From NCBI RefSeq assembly GCF_023374055.1, contig NZ_JAMBEP010000003.1:62001-126000 (forward strand): a DNA stretch of 64,000 bases, in the 5' to 3' direction. Under the pieces are notes generated by a model. It ran no database searches. It was given only the letters and a program-made list of their open reading frames with translations, and was not told the origin of the DNA. Below, piece after piece: positions 46,064 through 57,640 of this stretch. This stretch comes from Luteimonas galliterrae. Its GTDB lineage: Bacteria; Pseudomonadota; Gammaproteobacteria; Xanthomonadales; Xanthomonadaceae. The position numbers and the translations under genes were made by a program. Every line of letters begins with the position of its first letter. Positions within the stretch are counted from its first letter, which is position 1.

Positions 46064-46981
46064 CTAGCGCGGCCGCGCGGCGCCGGCATGCGCGTGCCAC
46101 TGTTCGATCAGCCAGCGCGAGATCGATATCGACGGCGACACCAGCAGGCCCTCGTCGCCGGTCTCGCCGCGCAAGGCCGCGCCGATCTCGTCGTGCGTGA
46201 ACCAGCGCGCGTCCTCGAGTTCGTCGCTGGCGCGCGGTTCGTCGGGTTCGGCCTGCGCCATGAAGCCCAGCATCAGCGAGCCGGGAAACGGCCACGGCTG
46301 CGAGGCGAGGTAACGGCTGCTGCGCACGCGCACGCCGCTTTCCTCCAGCACTTCGCGCGCCACGGTCTGCTCCAGCGATTCGCCGGGTTCGACGAAGCCG
46401 GCCAAAGTCGAATAGCGGCGCGCGGGCCATGAGGCCTGGCGGCCGAGCAGCAACCGTTCGCCGTCGGTGATCGCCACGATCACGGCCGGATCGGTGCGCG
46501 GGTAGTGTTCGGCGGCGCAGGCGGCGCAGCGGCCGAGCCAGCCGCCGCGCTGGAATTCGATCGCGCCGCCGCAAACGCTGCAATGGCGGTGCCGCCCCTG
46601 CCAATGCAGCACCGCGCGCGCCTGCGCGAACAGGCTGGCTTCGAACGCCGGCCACAAGGCGGCGGCGCTGCGCAGGTCGATGCGCGGCGCGGCGTCGGTA
46701 TCGACTTCGGTGGTGCGGGCGGCGAACCAGGCTTGCTCGCCGCTTAGGCCGAGGAAGACGGGTTGCGCGACGGCGTAATCGAGCGTTGCGCCATCGGTGG
46801 CCAGCAGGGCGCGATCGGCGTCGACCGCGGCCTGGCCTTCGTTATCGATCAGCAGCACTTTGCCGGCGGCCCATCGTTCGGCGAGGGCGGCGGGATCGTC
46901 GCGGAGGTGGTCGGCACGGTCCGGGCCCGGGTCGGAGAAGGCGAAAGTGGGTTGCGGATCGCGTTCGTCAGGCCTGGGCAT
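46064..46981 (-). CDS. nudC: NAD+ diphosphatase (Nudix), NudC type
   Basis: NudC (305 residues) hydrolyses NADH to NMNH and AMP and removes NAD caps from RNA. The zinc ribbon is HCSVCGGAIEF...RCAACAAEH, followed by the NudC signature YPRTDPAVIVAI. The Nudix box is GFVEPGESLEQTVAREVLEE with the terminal ESGV, and the NudC-specific SQPWPFPGSLMLGF follows. The N-terminal domain is Ala-rich and less conserved. It is the first gene before ampE. Confidence 0.94.
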   Translation of the reverse strand: MPRPDERDPQPTFAFSDPGPDRADHLRDDPAALAERWAAGKVLLIDNEGQAAVDADRALLATDGATLDYAVAQPVFLGLSGEQAWFAARTTEVDTDAAPRIDLRSAAALWPAFEASLFAQARAVLHWQGRHRHCSVCGGAIEFQRGGWLGRCAACAAEHYPRTDPAVIVAITDGERLLLGRQASWPARRYSTLAGFVEPGESLEQTVAREVLEESGVRVRSSRYLASQPWPFPGSLMLGFMAQAEPDEPRASDELEDARWFTHDEIGAALRGETGDEGLLVSPSISISRWLIEQWHAHAGAARPR

Positions 46982-47103
46982 CTTCGTTAACGGGATATGC
47001 GGCGGGTTGCAGTTTACAAGGCCTCGCGCGAAGAGCCTGCCGAAATTCGTGCTTCAGGCTTTTAGAGCGCAAATCCAGAGAAGACATGCCACCGCAACCG
47101 CGG

Positions 47104-47515
47104 CTAATCAAAATCTAGGGCCTTCGTAAGAAAATCACTTACGAAGAAAGCAGGGCCGCCAGCGGCCTTCCAGTTGCGACGAATCGCACCGCAGTTCAGG
47201 CCCTTTCTTTGGTTACTTTCTTTGGGCCAACAAAGAAAGTGACCCGCGCGCAGCGCGGAAGCCCTTGTCCATGGCGCGAGTCGCAGCGCCACTGGCCAGG
47301 ACGCGGGCCTGGGTCCCGGCCTTCGCCGGGATGACAGCTTAAAGGCAAGGGCAAGAGCAAGATGGGTCCCAGCGTTCGCTGGGATGACGGCATAAGAGCG
47401 AAAGGCTTAAGAGCGAACGGCTTAAGAACGAACAGCTTAAGAGCGAACGGCTTATAAGAGCGAACGGCTTAAAAGCAAGGGCAGCGGAGCAAGCTCCGCT
47501 CTACAGAGCAATAAG
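47104..47515. repeat. Mosaic intergenic repeat, copy 5
   Basis: Between nudC and erpA: 'aatcaaaatctagggccttc' (47106; a diverged start), 'cttacgaagaaagcagggcc' (47138), 'ggttactttctttgggccaa' (about 47211), 'ccggccttcgccgggatga' (47317), 'cccagcgttcgctgggatga' (47369), five units of the 15-bp tandem repeat (47395-47480) and 'gcagcggagcaagctccgct' (about 47482). No gene is seen. The order matches copies 1-3. Confidence 0.85.
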
Positions 47516-47523
47516 GAGTCGGA

Positions 47524-47898
47524 TCAGACCGTGAAGCTGCTGCCGCAACCGCAGGTGCTCTTGGCGTTGGGATTGCGGATCACGAACTGCGCACCGTGCA
47601 GGCTTTCGCTGTAATCGACCTGCGCGCCCATCAGGTATTGCAGGCTCAACGGATCGACCAGCAGGGTCACGCCGTCCGTAGCGATGGCCAGATCGTCGTC
47701 GGCCTGCTGCTCGTCGAATTCGAAACCGTACTGGAAGCCCGAACAACCGCCGCCTTGGATATAGACGCGCAATTTCAGCGCCTCGTTGCCTTCCTCGCGC
47801 ACCAGCTCGCGCACCTTGGCGGCGGCGGCCTGGGTGAACAGCAACGGCGCGTCGAGCTGCTGGTAATTCGGCGAAACGGGAGCGGCAGCGGTTTCCAT
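47524..47898 (-). CDS. erpA: Iron-sulfur cluster insertion protein ErpA
   Basis: A-type Fe-S carrier (124 residues) that hands clusters to apo-enzymes. The three Cys ligands are present: one in [13 protein letters not shown] and two in STCGCGSSF near the C-terminus. [20 protein letters not shown] and [16 protein letters not shown] are typical of ErpA rather than IscA or SufA. It lies 58 bp downstream of the bactofilin gene on the same strand. Confidence 0.95.
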   Translation of the reverse strand: METAAAPVSPNYQQLDAPLLFTQAAAAKVRELVREEGNEALKLRVYIQGGGCSGFQYGFEFDEQQADDDLAIATDGVTLLVDPLSLQYLMGAQVDYSESLHGAQFVIRNPNAKSTCGCGSSFTV

Positions 47899-47955
47899 GC
47901 CGACAAGATGAGGCGCCGCGGGCGGGAATTCAATCCCGCCCGCGGTCCGCAGCGT

Positions 47956-48402
47956 TCACGCTGCGGCCGTATTCAGCAGGATCGGGCGCTCGGGCGCGTA
48001 TTCCGGCTCCGGTACGGACGCCACCACCGGCGTTTCCGCGTGCAGCAGGCGGCCGCTGATCGCCGCGCCGGCGGCCATTTCCACCACCTTGTAGTGGATG
48101 TTGCCCAGCACGCGCGCATTGCCGGCCAGCTCGACCCGCTCGCTGGAATGCACGTCGCCGCGCAACTCGCCGTTGATGACCACCACCGGCGCGCGCACTT
48201 CGCCTTCGACGTAGCCGTTGTCGGCCAGGGTCAGCACCGCGCCCGGATCCTGTGCGCTGATCGAACCGTGCACGCGGCCTTCCAGGTACAGGCCACCGCT
48301 GAAGCTGATGTCGCCGCGGATGACGACCTTCTCGCCGATCAGGGTATCGACCCGGCCGGCGCGCTGCGCGCGCTTGATGCGCTCTTTGTCGCGATCGAAC
48401 AT
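47956..48402 (-). CDS. Bactofilin (polymer-forming cytoskeletal protein)
   Basis: Bactofilin of 148 residues, a protein that polymerises without nucleotide and is used for cell shape or positioning. The core (about 20-115) has the repeated beta-helix pattern DTLIGEKVVIRGDISFSGGL, GRVHGSISAQ, GYVEGEVRAPVVVINGELRG and GNIHYKVVEMAAGAAISGRL. The C-terminus is flexible. The start is ATG at 48402 (MFDRDKERIKR); the frame is open 27 codons upstream into the neighbouring gene. erpA follows and the DUF6776 gene precedes by 16 bp, so the three are likely one unit. Confidence 0.92.
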   Translation of the reverse strand: MFDRDKERIKRAQRAGRVDTLIGEKVVIRGDISFSGGLYLEGRVHGSISAQDPGAVLTLADNGYVEGEVRAPVVVINGELRGDVHSSERVELAGNARVLGNIHYKVVEMAAGAAISGRLLHAETPVVASVPEPEYAPERPILLNTAAA

Positions 48403-48418
48403 GTTCAATAACTCCCCG

Positions 48419-49120
48419 TTACTGAGTGGTTTCCGCCGTGGCGGCGTCCCATGCGAACGCCTGCTCGGCGCTGCCGCCGCCATCGGCCCGGACGCGGGCG
48501 ATCACTCGTCCGGGCACGAACCCCTGCGGCAGCAGCACGCTGCCTTCGAGCCTCTGGAAATACCGGAACTCGAAACGCTGCGGCGGCGCCTGCGGCTTCT
48601 GCAGCAGTTGCCCCCAATCCAGCCGGACCAGTTTGCCATCGCGCGTGCCCTCCACGCTGAGAGTCAGGTCACCTTTAGTGACAGCGCCTCGATTGATGTT
48701 CTGGGTCAGCGTGGCCGTGTAGCGCCAGCTGCCGTCGTTGTCGCGGCGCATCAGGATCTCGTGCACGTTCAAGCCCTTGCGCTGGCCCGTGGCGCCCACC
48801 AAGCGCTCGTAGAAGGCCACGTCGGCGCGCAGGCCGGCGATTTCCTCCTCGCGTTCGGCCAGGGTCTGCTGCAGTTCGCGATTGGCCTGGCGGCTGATGC
48901 GGTCGGACATCTGCAGCGTGGCCAATTGCTGCTGCGCCTGCGCGGTTTGGGCCGGCGAGGCGGCTGTCGGCGCGGCGCTGCCGGCCTTTCCGGCGCCGGC
49001 GAACCACCACAGGGCCGCCAGCGAAGCCAGCCAGAACGCTGCGATCAGGCCCGCCCAGAGCCAGCCGTGACGGCGAGCGGGGACGATGACGAAGCGCGGA
49101 TCGGGGGTTTGAGAGCTCAT
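48419..49120 (-). CDS. DUF6776 family membrane protein
   Basis: Single-pass protein of 233 residues. After a cytosolic N-terminus (MSSQTPDPRFVIVPARRHGW), the membrane helix at about 20-42 is followed by a coiled coil (about 60-105: QLATLQMSDRISRQANRELQ) and a C-terminal beta-rich domain (FEFRYFQRLEGSVLLPQGFV). This matches the DUF6776 family, conserved beside bactofilin and erpA in xanthomonads; the function is unknown. The start is ATG at 49120; the frame is open far upstream on the opposite strand of the DUF4126 gene. Confidence 0.82.
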   Translation of the reverse strand: MSSQTPDPRFVIVPARRHGWLWAGLIAAFWLASLAALWWFAGAGKAGSAAPTAASPAQTAQAQQQLATLQMSDRISRQANRELQQTLAEREEEIAGLRADVAFYERLVGATGQRKGLNVHEILMRRDNDGSWRYTATLTQNINRGAVTKGDLTLSVEGTRDGKLVRLDWGQLLQKPQAPPQRFEFRYFQRLEGSVLLPQGFVPGRVIARVRADGGGSAEQAFAWDAATAETTQ

Positions 49121-49242
49121 GCGGCGGCTCGCGGACTTGGGGCGGTCGATTGTACGTTCCGCATTGCGTGCCTTATTCAGCGGGCGGTTGCCTATACTCG
49201 CTGCATGCGGCCCGGGATGGCCGTATGCAACAGGGAAAAACC

Positions 49243-49824
49243 ATGTCCGAAGCCCATCTGTTCGCGATCGGCGTCCTGCTGGCCTGGCTGGCCGGCATCC
49301 GCGTCTACCTGACCGTGTTCGGCGTCGGCCTGGCCGGCTTCCTGGGCTGGCTGGAACTGCCGCAGGCGCTGCAGGCGACGCAATCGCCGTGGGTGCTGGG
49401 CGTCTCCGGCGCGCTCGCCGCGGCCGAATTTTTCGCCGACAAGATTCCCGGCGTCGACTCGGTCTGGGACTTGCTTCACACATTGCTGCGCGTGCCGGTC
49501 GGCGCGTTCCTGGCGGCGGCCGCGCTGTCGCCCAACGGCGAGCTCGGGGCGGGCATGCTGGCTACCGGCGCCGGTGTGGCCTTGACCAGCCATCTGCTGA
49601 AATCCGGATCGCGTGCGCTGCTTAACACTTCGCCCGAACCGGTGAGCAATTGGACCGCGTCGGTGACCGAAGACGCGGCCGTGATCGGCGGCCTGGCGCT
49701 GGCGTTCTCGCATCCGTGGCTGGCGCTGGCGATCGTGGTCGGGCTGACCGTGCTTTTCGCCTTGCTGGTGTGGTGGTTATGGCGCAAATTGTTCCGCCGC
49801 GCGCCCAAGGCGCAACCGGGGTAA
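49243..49824 (+). CDS. DUF4126 family membrane protein
   Basis: A 193-residue inner-membrane protein with about four hydrophobic segments: 5-25, 45-65, 85-105 and 150-180. FFADKIPGVDSVWDLLHTLL and the SHLLKSGSRALLNTSPEPVS region are characteristic of DUF4126. No function is established. The start is ATG at 49243; 31 codons upstream are open but not protein-like. It is divergent from the DUF6776 gene and precedes the REC-GGDEF-EAL gene by 94 bp. Confidence 0.85.
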   Translation: MSEAHLFAIGVLLAWLAGIRVYLTVFGVGLAGFLGWLELPQALQATQSPWVLGVSGALAAAEFFADKIPGVDSVWDLLHTLLRVPVGAFLAAAALSPNGELGAGMLATGAGVALTSHLLKSGSRALLNTSPEPVSNWTASVTEDAAVIGGLALAFSHPWLALAIVVGLTVLFALLVWWLWRKLFRRAPKAQPG

Positions 49825-49918
49825 CCTGATCTGCCGCTGGCCTTTCAGCGGCAATCACTGCGTTTAACGGACCATCCCCTTTTGTCGCGAAACGGCAAGG
49901 GGATTCGCAGGGGAAAGC

Positions 49919-51862
49919 ATGTCCACCAACGGACCCAAAGCAGTCGAACGCCCGAAAAACGAGGGAGAACCGGCCGCGGACGCGGCCAATGCCGTCATGA
50001 CCGTCGAAGCCATTCGCCATCCCCGCCGTGCCGAAACGCCGCCGCCCCAGCATTGGCGGCGTTGGGGCGCAGACGCGCCTGCGTTCGAACCGGTCATCGC
50101 CGACGTTCCCGCGGTGGAAAGCGCGACGACGCAAGCCAAGACGGCGCCGGCCTACCCCGATCCGGGCCTGACCATTATTCCGCAGGACCCCGCGGGCCCG
50201 TTCCGCGTACTGATCGCAGAAGACGACCCCAGCCAGGCCAAATTCGCCGAAGGCGTGCTGGCCGGCACCGGCATGCAGACCTTGATCGTGGACAAGCCCG
50301 CCGACGTGATCGCGGCGATGGAAAAATTCCGTCCGGACCTGGTGCTGATGGATCTGCACATGCCCGGGCTGGACGGTTTGGCGATCACCAACCGCATCCG
50401 CGCGCACGAGCGGCTGATGCACACGCCGGTGGTGTTCCTGACCGGCGACCCGGATCCCGAACGCCAATACGAAGTACTCGCCGGCGGCGCCGACGATTTC
50501 CTCAATAAGCCGATCCGGCCGCGGCACCTCGTCGCCGCGGTGCTCAGCCGCGTGCAGCGCGCGCGCCGGTTGGCGCAGAACCGCGCGGCGCCGACGCAGG
50601 CGCCGTCCGCCAATCCCTTGACCGGCCTGCTGGAGCGCAGCGATCTGATCGCGCTGATCGGCAACGCGCTCAGCGCCGAACCGCGCCAAGGCACGCTGGT
50701 GTTCGCCGAGATCGCAGGCGCGGAACGCCTGCGCGAGAGATTGGGCTACGCCGCGTACGAAGCGCTGATGATCGATGCCGGGCGGCATGTCCAGAGCCTG
50801 GCCGAAGAATGCTCGGTCGCGCGGCTCAACGACCATGCCTTCGTGATCCTGGCGTCCGCCTTGTCCGGCAGCGATGTCGCCGCTTTCGCGCGCGGCTTGC
50901 GCGACGGCTTGGCGCAACGCGCGTTCGGCGACGGCATCGAAGCGGTGCGGCTGCGCGCGAGCCTTGGCGTGGTGGTGCTGGACGCCAGCTTCGGCGACGC
51001 GGGCGCTGCGCTGGATGCCGCCGAGCGCGCCCTGCGCGCTGCGCGCGTGGCGCCGACCGGCATCGCCGATTACGTGGCGCCGCAGCCCGAAGCGCCGGCG
51101 CAGGCGCAATCGGCGGCCGACCAGGTCCGCGACGCGCTGGCCGAAAACCGCTTCGAGCTGGCCTACCAGCCGATCGTCGCCGTCGCCGGCGGCGACGAAC
51201 CGCAATACCAGACGCTGTTGCGGCTGCGCGATGCCGAAGGCCATCTGCATGCGGCCGCGCAATTCCTGCCGGCGCTGGAAAGCAACTCCCTGCTGTCCGA
51301 AATCGACCATTGGGTGCTGGAGCGGGTGCTCGACACCTTGCAGAGGCGCTATCACGAGCAGCGCCCGCTGCGCCTGTTCGTGCCGCAATCGCCGCGCTCG
51401 CTGTCGCGCGACGACTATGCGGATTGGCTGCTTGGCGCCCTGGAAGTGCACGGCCTGCCCGGCCATGCGCTGGTGGTCGACCTGCGGCTGGCCGATGCGC
51501 TGATCCACACCGTCACCCTGCAGCAGTTCTGCCAGCGGATGATGCGCGCTGGCGTGCAGTTCTGCCTGAGCCATTACGAGCAAGGCCGGGACGCCGAAGC
51601 GCTGCTCGCGCAACTGCCGCTGGGCTACCTTCGGCTGTCGCCGCGCTACGCCAATGCGCAGGCCAGCTCGACGCTGCGCGACGAAATGCGCGGCGTGATC
51701 GACCGCGCGCATCGCCAGGGCCTGCTGGTGATCGGCCACCAGATCGAGGATCCGCAGGCGGCCGCCAACCTGTGGATGAGCGGCATCGACTTCATCCAGG
51801 GCAATCTGGTGCAGCGCGCCAGCGGCGATCTCGAGTTCGACTTCCACAGCGCGGTGCTCTAG
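49919..51862 (+). CDS. Response regulator with degenerate GGDEF and EAL domains
   Basis: A 647-residue cytosolic protein. After about 95 disordered residues comes a receiver domain ([15 protein letters not shown], phospho-site VLMDLHMPG, and LNKPI), then a GGDEF domain whose motif is RLNDHAFV, and an EAL domain whose motif is QTLLRLRD. The EAL metal ligands are also gone: Asp-Asp is SH in CLSHYEQG and the Glu is missing in [10 protein letters not shown]. So neither cyclase nor phosphodiesterase activity is expected; it may bind c-di-GMP as a sensor, as FimX-like proteins do. The hybrid kinase gene starts 3 bp later. Confidence 0.88.
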   Translation: MSTNGPKAVERPKNEGEPAADAANAVMTVEAIRHPRRAETPPPQHWRRWGADAPAFEPVIADVPAVESATTQAKTAPAYPDPGLTIIPQDPAGPFRVLIAEDDPSQAKFAEGVLAGTGMQTLIVDKPADVIAAMEKFRPDLVLMDLHMPGLDGLAITNRIRAHERLMHTPVVFLTGDPDPERQYEVLAGGADDFLNKPIRPRHLVAAVLSRVQRARRLAQNRAAPTQAPSANPLTGLLERSDLIALIGNALSAEPRQGTLVFAEIAGAERLRERLGYAAYEALMIDAGRHVQSLAEECSVARLNDHAFVILASALSGSDVAAFARGLRDGLAQRAFGDGIEAVRLRASLGVVVLDASFGDAGAALDAAERALRAARVAPTGIADYVAPQPEAPAQAQSAADQVRDALAENRFELAYQPIVAVAGGDEPQYQTLLRLRDAEGHLHAAAQFLPALESNSLLSEIDHWVLERVLDTLQRRYHEQRPLRLFVPQSPRSLSRDDYADWLLGALEVHGLPGHALVVDLRLADALIHTVTLQQFCQRMMRAGVQFCLSHYEQGRDAEALLAQLPLGYLRLSPRYANAQASSTLRDEMRGVIDRAHRQGLLVIGHQIEDPQAAANLWMSGIDFIQGNLVQRASGDLEFDFHSAVL

Positions 51863-51864
51863 CC

Positions 51865-54222
<2,358 letters not shown>

Positions 54223-54248
54223 ACGCGGGACTTCGCCGACGCGACGGC

Positions 54249-54282
54249 TTTTTGTGGGAGCGGCTTCAGCCGCGAGCTTTTC
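54249..54282. repeat. Single arm of a family A palindrome
   Basis: 'tttttgtgggagcggcttca' followed by 'gccgcgagctttt' matches one arm of family A; the other arm is missing. It lies between the kinase stop and the stop of the small secreted protein gene. Confidence 0.85.
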
Positions 54283-54293
54283 CCGGACCTTCG

Positions 54294-54782
54294 TTACAGC
54301 GTCGAGGCCGCACGCACCGCACGCGTGTGGCCGAAAACAGACCAGTCGCCTTTCTCGCCGCGCACTTCGTCGGTGATCTCCAGCGCGCCGCCCGCGCCGA
54401 TGCGATAGGTCGTGCGGCCCCGTTCGGTCGCGTCGTCGCCCCACTCCACCACCAGACGATCGTCGCGGCTGGCCGTCTGCAGCGGCAAAGTGATGCCGCG
54501 TGTGTCGTACCAGTGTCCGCGGCAGACGCCATCCTTGCCGCAAAGATAGAAAGCCTCGGCACGGAACGGCCAGACCTTGCCGTCGGCGGCCTGCATGCGG
54601 TTGTAGAACGTCAGATGCCATCCGCTGCCGTCGAGCGCCGAACGGAATTCCAGTTCGATGCTCGCCGTCATCCCGCTGACTTTTCCCTCGCCGGCCCAGC
54701 GGCCGCTCAACGATTCCCAGACATCGGCATGCGCGCTGCCGAAGCCCAGCGCCAATGCCAGCGCGATCGCGCGGCGCATCAT
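54294..54782 (-). CDS. Small exported protein, unknown function
   Basis: I do not recognise this 162-residue protein. The N-terminus MMRRAIALALALGFGSAHA is a signal peptide. The mature part contains SLSGRWAGEGKVSGMTASIE and a beta-rich segment ending GDWSVFGHTRAVR, suggesting a small lipocalin- or THAP4-like barrel, which is only a guess. Its start overlaps the VOC gene by 4 bp, and the sigma factor gene lies before that, so all three seem to form one operon. Confidence 0.75.
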   Translation of the reverse strand: MMRRAIALALALGFGSAHADVWESLSGRWAGEGKVSGMTASIELEFRSALDGSGWHLTFYNRMQAADGKVWPFRAEAFYLCGKDGVCRGHWYDTRGITLPLQTASRDDRLVVEWGDDATERGRTTYRIGAGGALEITDEVRGEKGDWSVFGHTRAVRAASTL

Positions 54783-55156
54783 TTCCGCCTCGGCGCATCG
54801 GCCGCCTGGTAGAGACTCAGCACGTTGCCGTCCGGGTCGAGGAAGTCGATAGACCAGCCGCCGTCAGGCGCCTCGCTGACCGGCACCACGATTTCCACGC
54901 CCTGCGCAGCCAAGGCATCGGCGTAATCGTCGATGCCGCCGTCCAGGCTGAAAACCACCACCGGCGATTCACCGGCTTTAGACGGGCGCGGAATGAAGAC
55001 CAGGGCCAACTCGCCCACCTGCCCCATGGCCCACGGTCCGTCGTGGCCGTCGTGCGTCTGGATCGGAAGGCCCAGCGTTTTCGTATAGAACGTCAGCGAG
55101 CGCGCCAGATCGGCGACGAAAAAAACGATGGCGCCTACTTTGGGATCGGTCAACAT
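54779..55156 (-). CDS. VOC family (glyoxalase/dioxygenase-like) protein
   Basis: VOC-superfamily protein of 125 residues. MLTDPKVGAIVFFVADLARSLTFY is the usual first beta-alpha-beta-beta-beta unit, and DGGWSIDFLDPDGNVLSLYQ the last strands. Such proteins act as metal-dependent lyases, dioxygenases or antibiotic-binding proteins; this one's substrate is unknown. It lies 24 bp downstream of the sigma factor gene. Confidence 0.88.
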   Translation of the reverse strand: MLTDPKVGAIVFFVADLARSLTFYTKTLGLPIQTHDGHDGPWAMGQVGELALVFIPRPSKAGESPVVVFSLDGGIDDYADALAAQGVEIVVPVSEAPDGGWSIDFLDPDGNVLSLYQAADAPRRK

Positions 55157-55180
55157 GGGGATCTCCTTGGTTAGTCCCGC

Positions 55181-55798
55181 TTAACCGTTGCCGCCGGGCG
55201 GCGAAACGTGAGCGCCGCCGCGTATGACCAGCAGATGGCCGTCGGGATCGTGCGTGCCCAGGCCGTCACCGCCGCGAAACGCCGACTTCAGCGCGCGCCG
55301 CACCAGGCCGAATTGCAACTCCGCCGTGCGGGCCGGATCGCGCACATACGCCAGAGCCAGGCTCTCGGCGCGCTGTTCGGGCGGCAACGCGCCGAGCGTC
55401 TTGCGGATCGAAGTCAGGCGCTGGCGGAAGGCGGCCGGCGTCAGTTGCAGAATCCAGCGGATTTCTTCCGCGGACAATCCATGCAGGGCCAGCACCGCGA
55501 CCCGGCGCGCCGCGGGCGGCAGGCGTTGCAGCAATGGTTTCGAGTCGGGAGCCGCCGGCATCGCCGGGTGCGCGACATCTTCCGTGGCGATCGCTGTTTC
55601 GCGACTATGGCGGCGCGCCGCACCGCGCGCGGCCATCGCGGCTTGGTTGCGGATCACGCCTGCCAGCCATTCCGGCTCCGCGCGACCGGCTTCGAGTGCG
55701 GCCAGCAGCGCTTCCTGCACCAGATCTTCGGCTTCGTCCGCGCGCCGGCTCACACGCCTGGCCTGAGCATGGAGTTCGCGGTAGAGAGCCAGGTCCAT
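55181..55798 (-). CDS. Sigma-70 family (ECF-like) RNA polymerase sigma factor
   Basis: A 205-residue ECF-like sigma factor. Region 2 has RRADEAEDLVQEALLAALEA (about 18-37), with PEWLAGVIRNQAAMAAR following. Region 4 is LQRLPPAARRVAVLALHGLS with the helix-turn-helix SAEEIRWILQLTPAAFRQRL. A C-terminal tail of about 50 residues, ending GGAHVSPPGGNG, is unusual. The start is ATG at 55798; the frame runs upstream through a family D palindrome, which is not part of the gene. No anti-sigma factor is adjacent; a VOC protein and an exported protein follow on the same strand. Confidence 0.88.
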   Translation of the reverse strand: MDLALYRELHAQARRVSRRADEAEDLVQEALLAALEAGRAEPEWLAGVIRNQAAMAARGAARRHSRETAIATEDVAHPAMPAAPDSKPLLQRLPPAARRVAVLALHGLSAEEIRWILQLTPAAFRQRLTSIRKTLGALPPEQRAESLALAYVRDPARTAELQFGLVRRALKSAFRGGDGLGTHDPDGHLLVIRGGAHVSPPGGNG

Positions 55799-55854
55799 GC
55801 GCCGATTGTGGCATTCAATGCCGCATGCCTGCAGCGGCGACTCCGCCGCCTGGC

Positions 55855-55927
55855 TTTTCGTAGGCGCGAATTTATCCGCACGCTTTTCGGCGGCAAGGGC
55901 GTGCGAATAAATTCGCACCTACGAAAA
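55855..55927. repeat. Family D palindrome, second copy
   Basis: Arms 'cgtaggcgcgaatttatccg' and 'cgaataaattcgcacctacg' around 'cacgcttttcggcggcaagg', between the sigma factor and bfr genes on the same strand. A likely terminator for bfr, whose stop is 2 bp away. Confidence 0.88.
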
Positions 55928-55929
55928 CG

Positions 55930-56403
55930 CTATTCGTCTTCGATCTTGGTCTGCAGGTAATTCTGCTCGCCGATGCGCGCGATCAGCGCCAGCTGGGTCT
56001 CCAGCCAGTCGATGTGCTCTTCCTCGGACTTCAGTATCTCGGCGAACAGCATGCGGCTGACGTAATCGCCCACCTGCTCGCAATGCACGATGCCGGCTTT
56101 CAAAGGCGGCAACGCTTCCAGCTCCAGCGCCAGATCGCATTCGAGCAGCTCGCGCGGGTTCTCGCCGATGCGCAGCTTGCCCAGCGCCTGGAAGTTGGGC
56201 AGGCCGTCGAGGAACAGGATCCGCTCGGAGAGCTTGTCGGCGTGCTTCATCTCGTCGATCGACTCGTGGTACTCGTGCTCGGCGAGTTCCTTCAGGCCCC
56301 AGTTCTTCAGCATCTTGGCGTGCAGGAAGTACTGGTTGATCGCGGTGAGCTCGTTGTAGAGCGCTTTGTTGAGGTACTCGATGACCTTGGCGTCGCCCTT
56401 CAT
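55930..56403 (-). CDS. bfr: Bacterioferritin
   Basis: Iron-storage ferritin with haem (157 residues). [20 protein letters not shown] starts helix A; the ferroxidase ligands appear in [34 protein letters not shown] and [15 protein letters not shown]. The Met in DEMKHAD is the haem ligand position (Met52). The start is ATG at 56403. The bfd gene is 222 bp upstream on the same strand, a common pairing in which Bfd releases iron from Bfr, and a family A palindrome lies between them. Confidence 0.96.
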   Translation of the reverse strand: MKGDAKVIEYLNKALYNELTAINQYFLHAKMLKNWGLKELAEHEYHESIDEMKHADKLSERILFLDGLPNFQALGKLRIGENPRELLECDLALELEALPPLKAGIVHCEQVGDYVSRMLFAEILKSEEEHIDWLETQLALIARIGEQNYLQTKIEDE

Positions 56404-56524
56404 GGCCGCACTCCGCAAAAAACTGGATGGCGCGAGGTTAGCGCGATCGACGAGAGCATGGCGGAACGCGAATCGTGCGCATTTTCGCCCGCGAATCGGT
56501 GTCGACCTAACCTTGCGCGACTGC

Positions 56525-56616
56525 TTTTCGTAGGAGGGGCTTTAGCCCCGAGCTCTTTTGTCGAGCTCGCGCGTTCGTTCTGGAAAACTCGCGGCTAAGA
56601 GCCGGCCCTACGAAAT
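56525..56616. repeat. Family A palindrome, diverged copy, between bfd and bfr
   Basis: 'cgtaggaggggctttagccc' pairs imperfectly with 'gcggctaagagccggcccta', showing drift in both arms. It lies between the bfd stop and the bfr start, on the bfd side. Confidence 0.85.
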
Positions 56617-56625
56617 GCAGCGGGA

Positions 56626-56835
56626 TCAGGCCGCTTGCGACAGCAGCGGCAGCGCGTTCTTGGCGGCGTTGTCGCCGCGCGCGAGTTCCAGGGTTTCGGC
56701 GGCGCTGTCCAGGCAAGTGCCGCAGCAGGCGCCGCAACCGGTGCGCATGGTCAGTTCGGCCACGCTGCGGCAGCCGGCATCGGCCGCTTGGCGGATGTCG
56801 TGGTCGGTGACGCCGTTGCAGACGCAGACGTACAT
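56626..56835 (-). CDS. bfd: Bacterioferritin-associated ferredoxin
   Basis: Bfd-type [2Fe-2S] protein of 69 residues, which reduces bacterioferritin to release iron. The Cys ligands are in MYVCVCNGVTDHDIRQAADA and GCGACCGTCLDSAAETLELA. The start is ATG at 56835; the frame extends 80 codons upstream without protein-like sequence. A Fur-type operator is 60-78 bp upstream, fitting iron-responsive expression. bfr is downstream on the same strand. Confidence 0.93.
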   Translation of the reverse strand: MYVCVCNGVTDHDIRQAADAGCRSVAELTMRTGCGACCGTCLDSAAETLELARGDNAAKNALPLLSQAA

Positions 56836-56894
56836 GAATCCTGGCTCGGTCTCGTTCGGGCCATGGCGGCCCCGGCGCTTATTCCGCCAGAGAT

Positions 56895-56913
56895 GAGAAT
56901 GATTGTCAATTCT
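56895..56913 (-). promoter_or_regulatory. Fur box upstream of bfd
   Basis: GAGAATGATTGTCAATTCT matches the 19-bp Fur consensus GATAATGATAATCATTATC at 12 positions, including the central run and symmetry. It lies 60-78 bp before the bfd ATG and overlaps the 3' end of rppH. Fur would bind here under iron-replete conditions. Confidence 0.72.
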
Positions 56914-57505
56914 TCCCCGGTTCGCCGCTGTTGCCGCGGCTGGACGATGGGGACCGGTAACGCGGCCGGTAACGGCCATTGCCGGGCCGGCGCGGATCGG
57001 GCTTGGGCGGGGGCACGGCCTGAGCCCCGGCCACGCCCCGGGCGATCGGCGCCAGGTGCCGCAGGGCGCTGGCATAGACCCCCCGTTTGAAGGTGACCAC
57101 GTGCTCGACCGGGTACCAGAAGTCCACCCAGCGCCACAGGTCGAATTCGGGCTTGTCGGTGAGGTCCAGGCGCAGATCGGCTTCCTGGCCCAGCATCCGC
57201 AGCAGGAACCAGACCTGTTTCTGGCCGATGCAGACCATCCGGTCCTGCTGGCGCACCGAACGCTGCGGCAGCCGGTAACGCAGCCAGCCGGGCGTGGCGC
57301 CGAGCACTTCGACGTGTTCGGGCAGCAGGCCTGTCTCCTCGCGGAGCTCCCGATACATGGCCTCGACCGGCGTCTCGTCGCTGTTCATCCCGCCCTGCGG
57401 GAACTGCCAGCCGTCGCGCCGTACGCGCCGCGCCCAGAACACCTGGCCGTCCGGGCGCATCAGGATGATGCCGACGTTGGGTCGGTAACCGTCCGGATCG
57501 ATCAC
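56906..57505 (-). CDS. rppH: RNA pyrophosphohydrolase
   Basis: RppH (199 residues) removes pyrophosphate from the 5' end of mRNA and so starts its decay. The start I prefer is GTG at 57505 ([20 protein letters not shown]), with GGGAG 8 bases ahead; a TTG at 57520 is possible. The Nudix box is [20 protein letters not shown], and [11 protein letters not shown] precedes it. [19 protein letters not shown] and [20 protein letters not shown] are RppH signatures. The C-terminal 40 residues are Pro/Arg/Gly-rich. The tRNA-Met gene lies 135 bp upstream on the other strand. Confidence 0.95.
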   Translation of the reverse strand: MIDPDGYRPNVGIILMRPDGQVFWARRVRRDGWQFPQGGMNSDETPVEAMYRELREETGLLPEHVEVLGATPGWLRYRLPQRSVRQQDRMVCIGQKQVWFLLRMLGQEADLRLDLTDKPEFDLWRWVDFWYPVEHVVTFKRGVYASALRHLAPIARGVAGAQAVPPPKPDPRRPGNGRYRPRYRSPSSSRGNSGEPGKN

Positions 57506-57640
57506 GATGCGGACTCCCAAAAGTTAATTGGCTTTCGCCACTGCGCCCGACTCTGCCACGGGATCGCCGGGGCGACAAGCATGGGGGTGGTCGAATTGAC
57601 GGAAACGGCCCGAACGGGAATAATTCGCGGTTCGCCGCGT

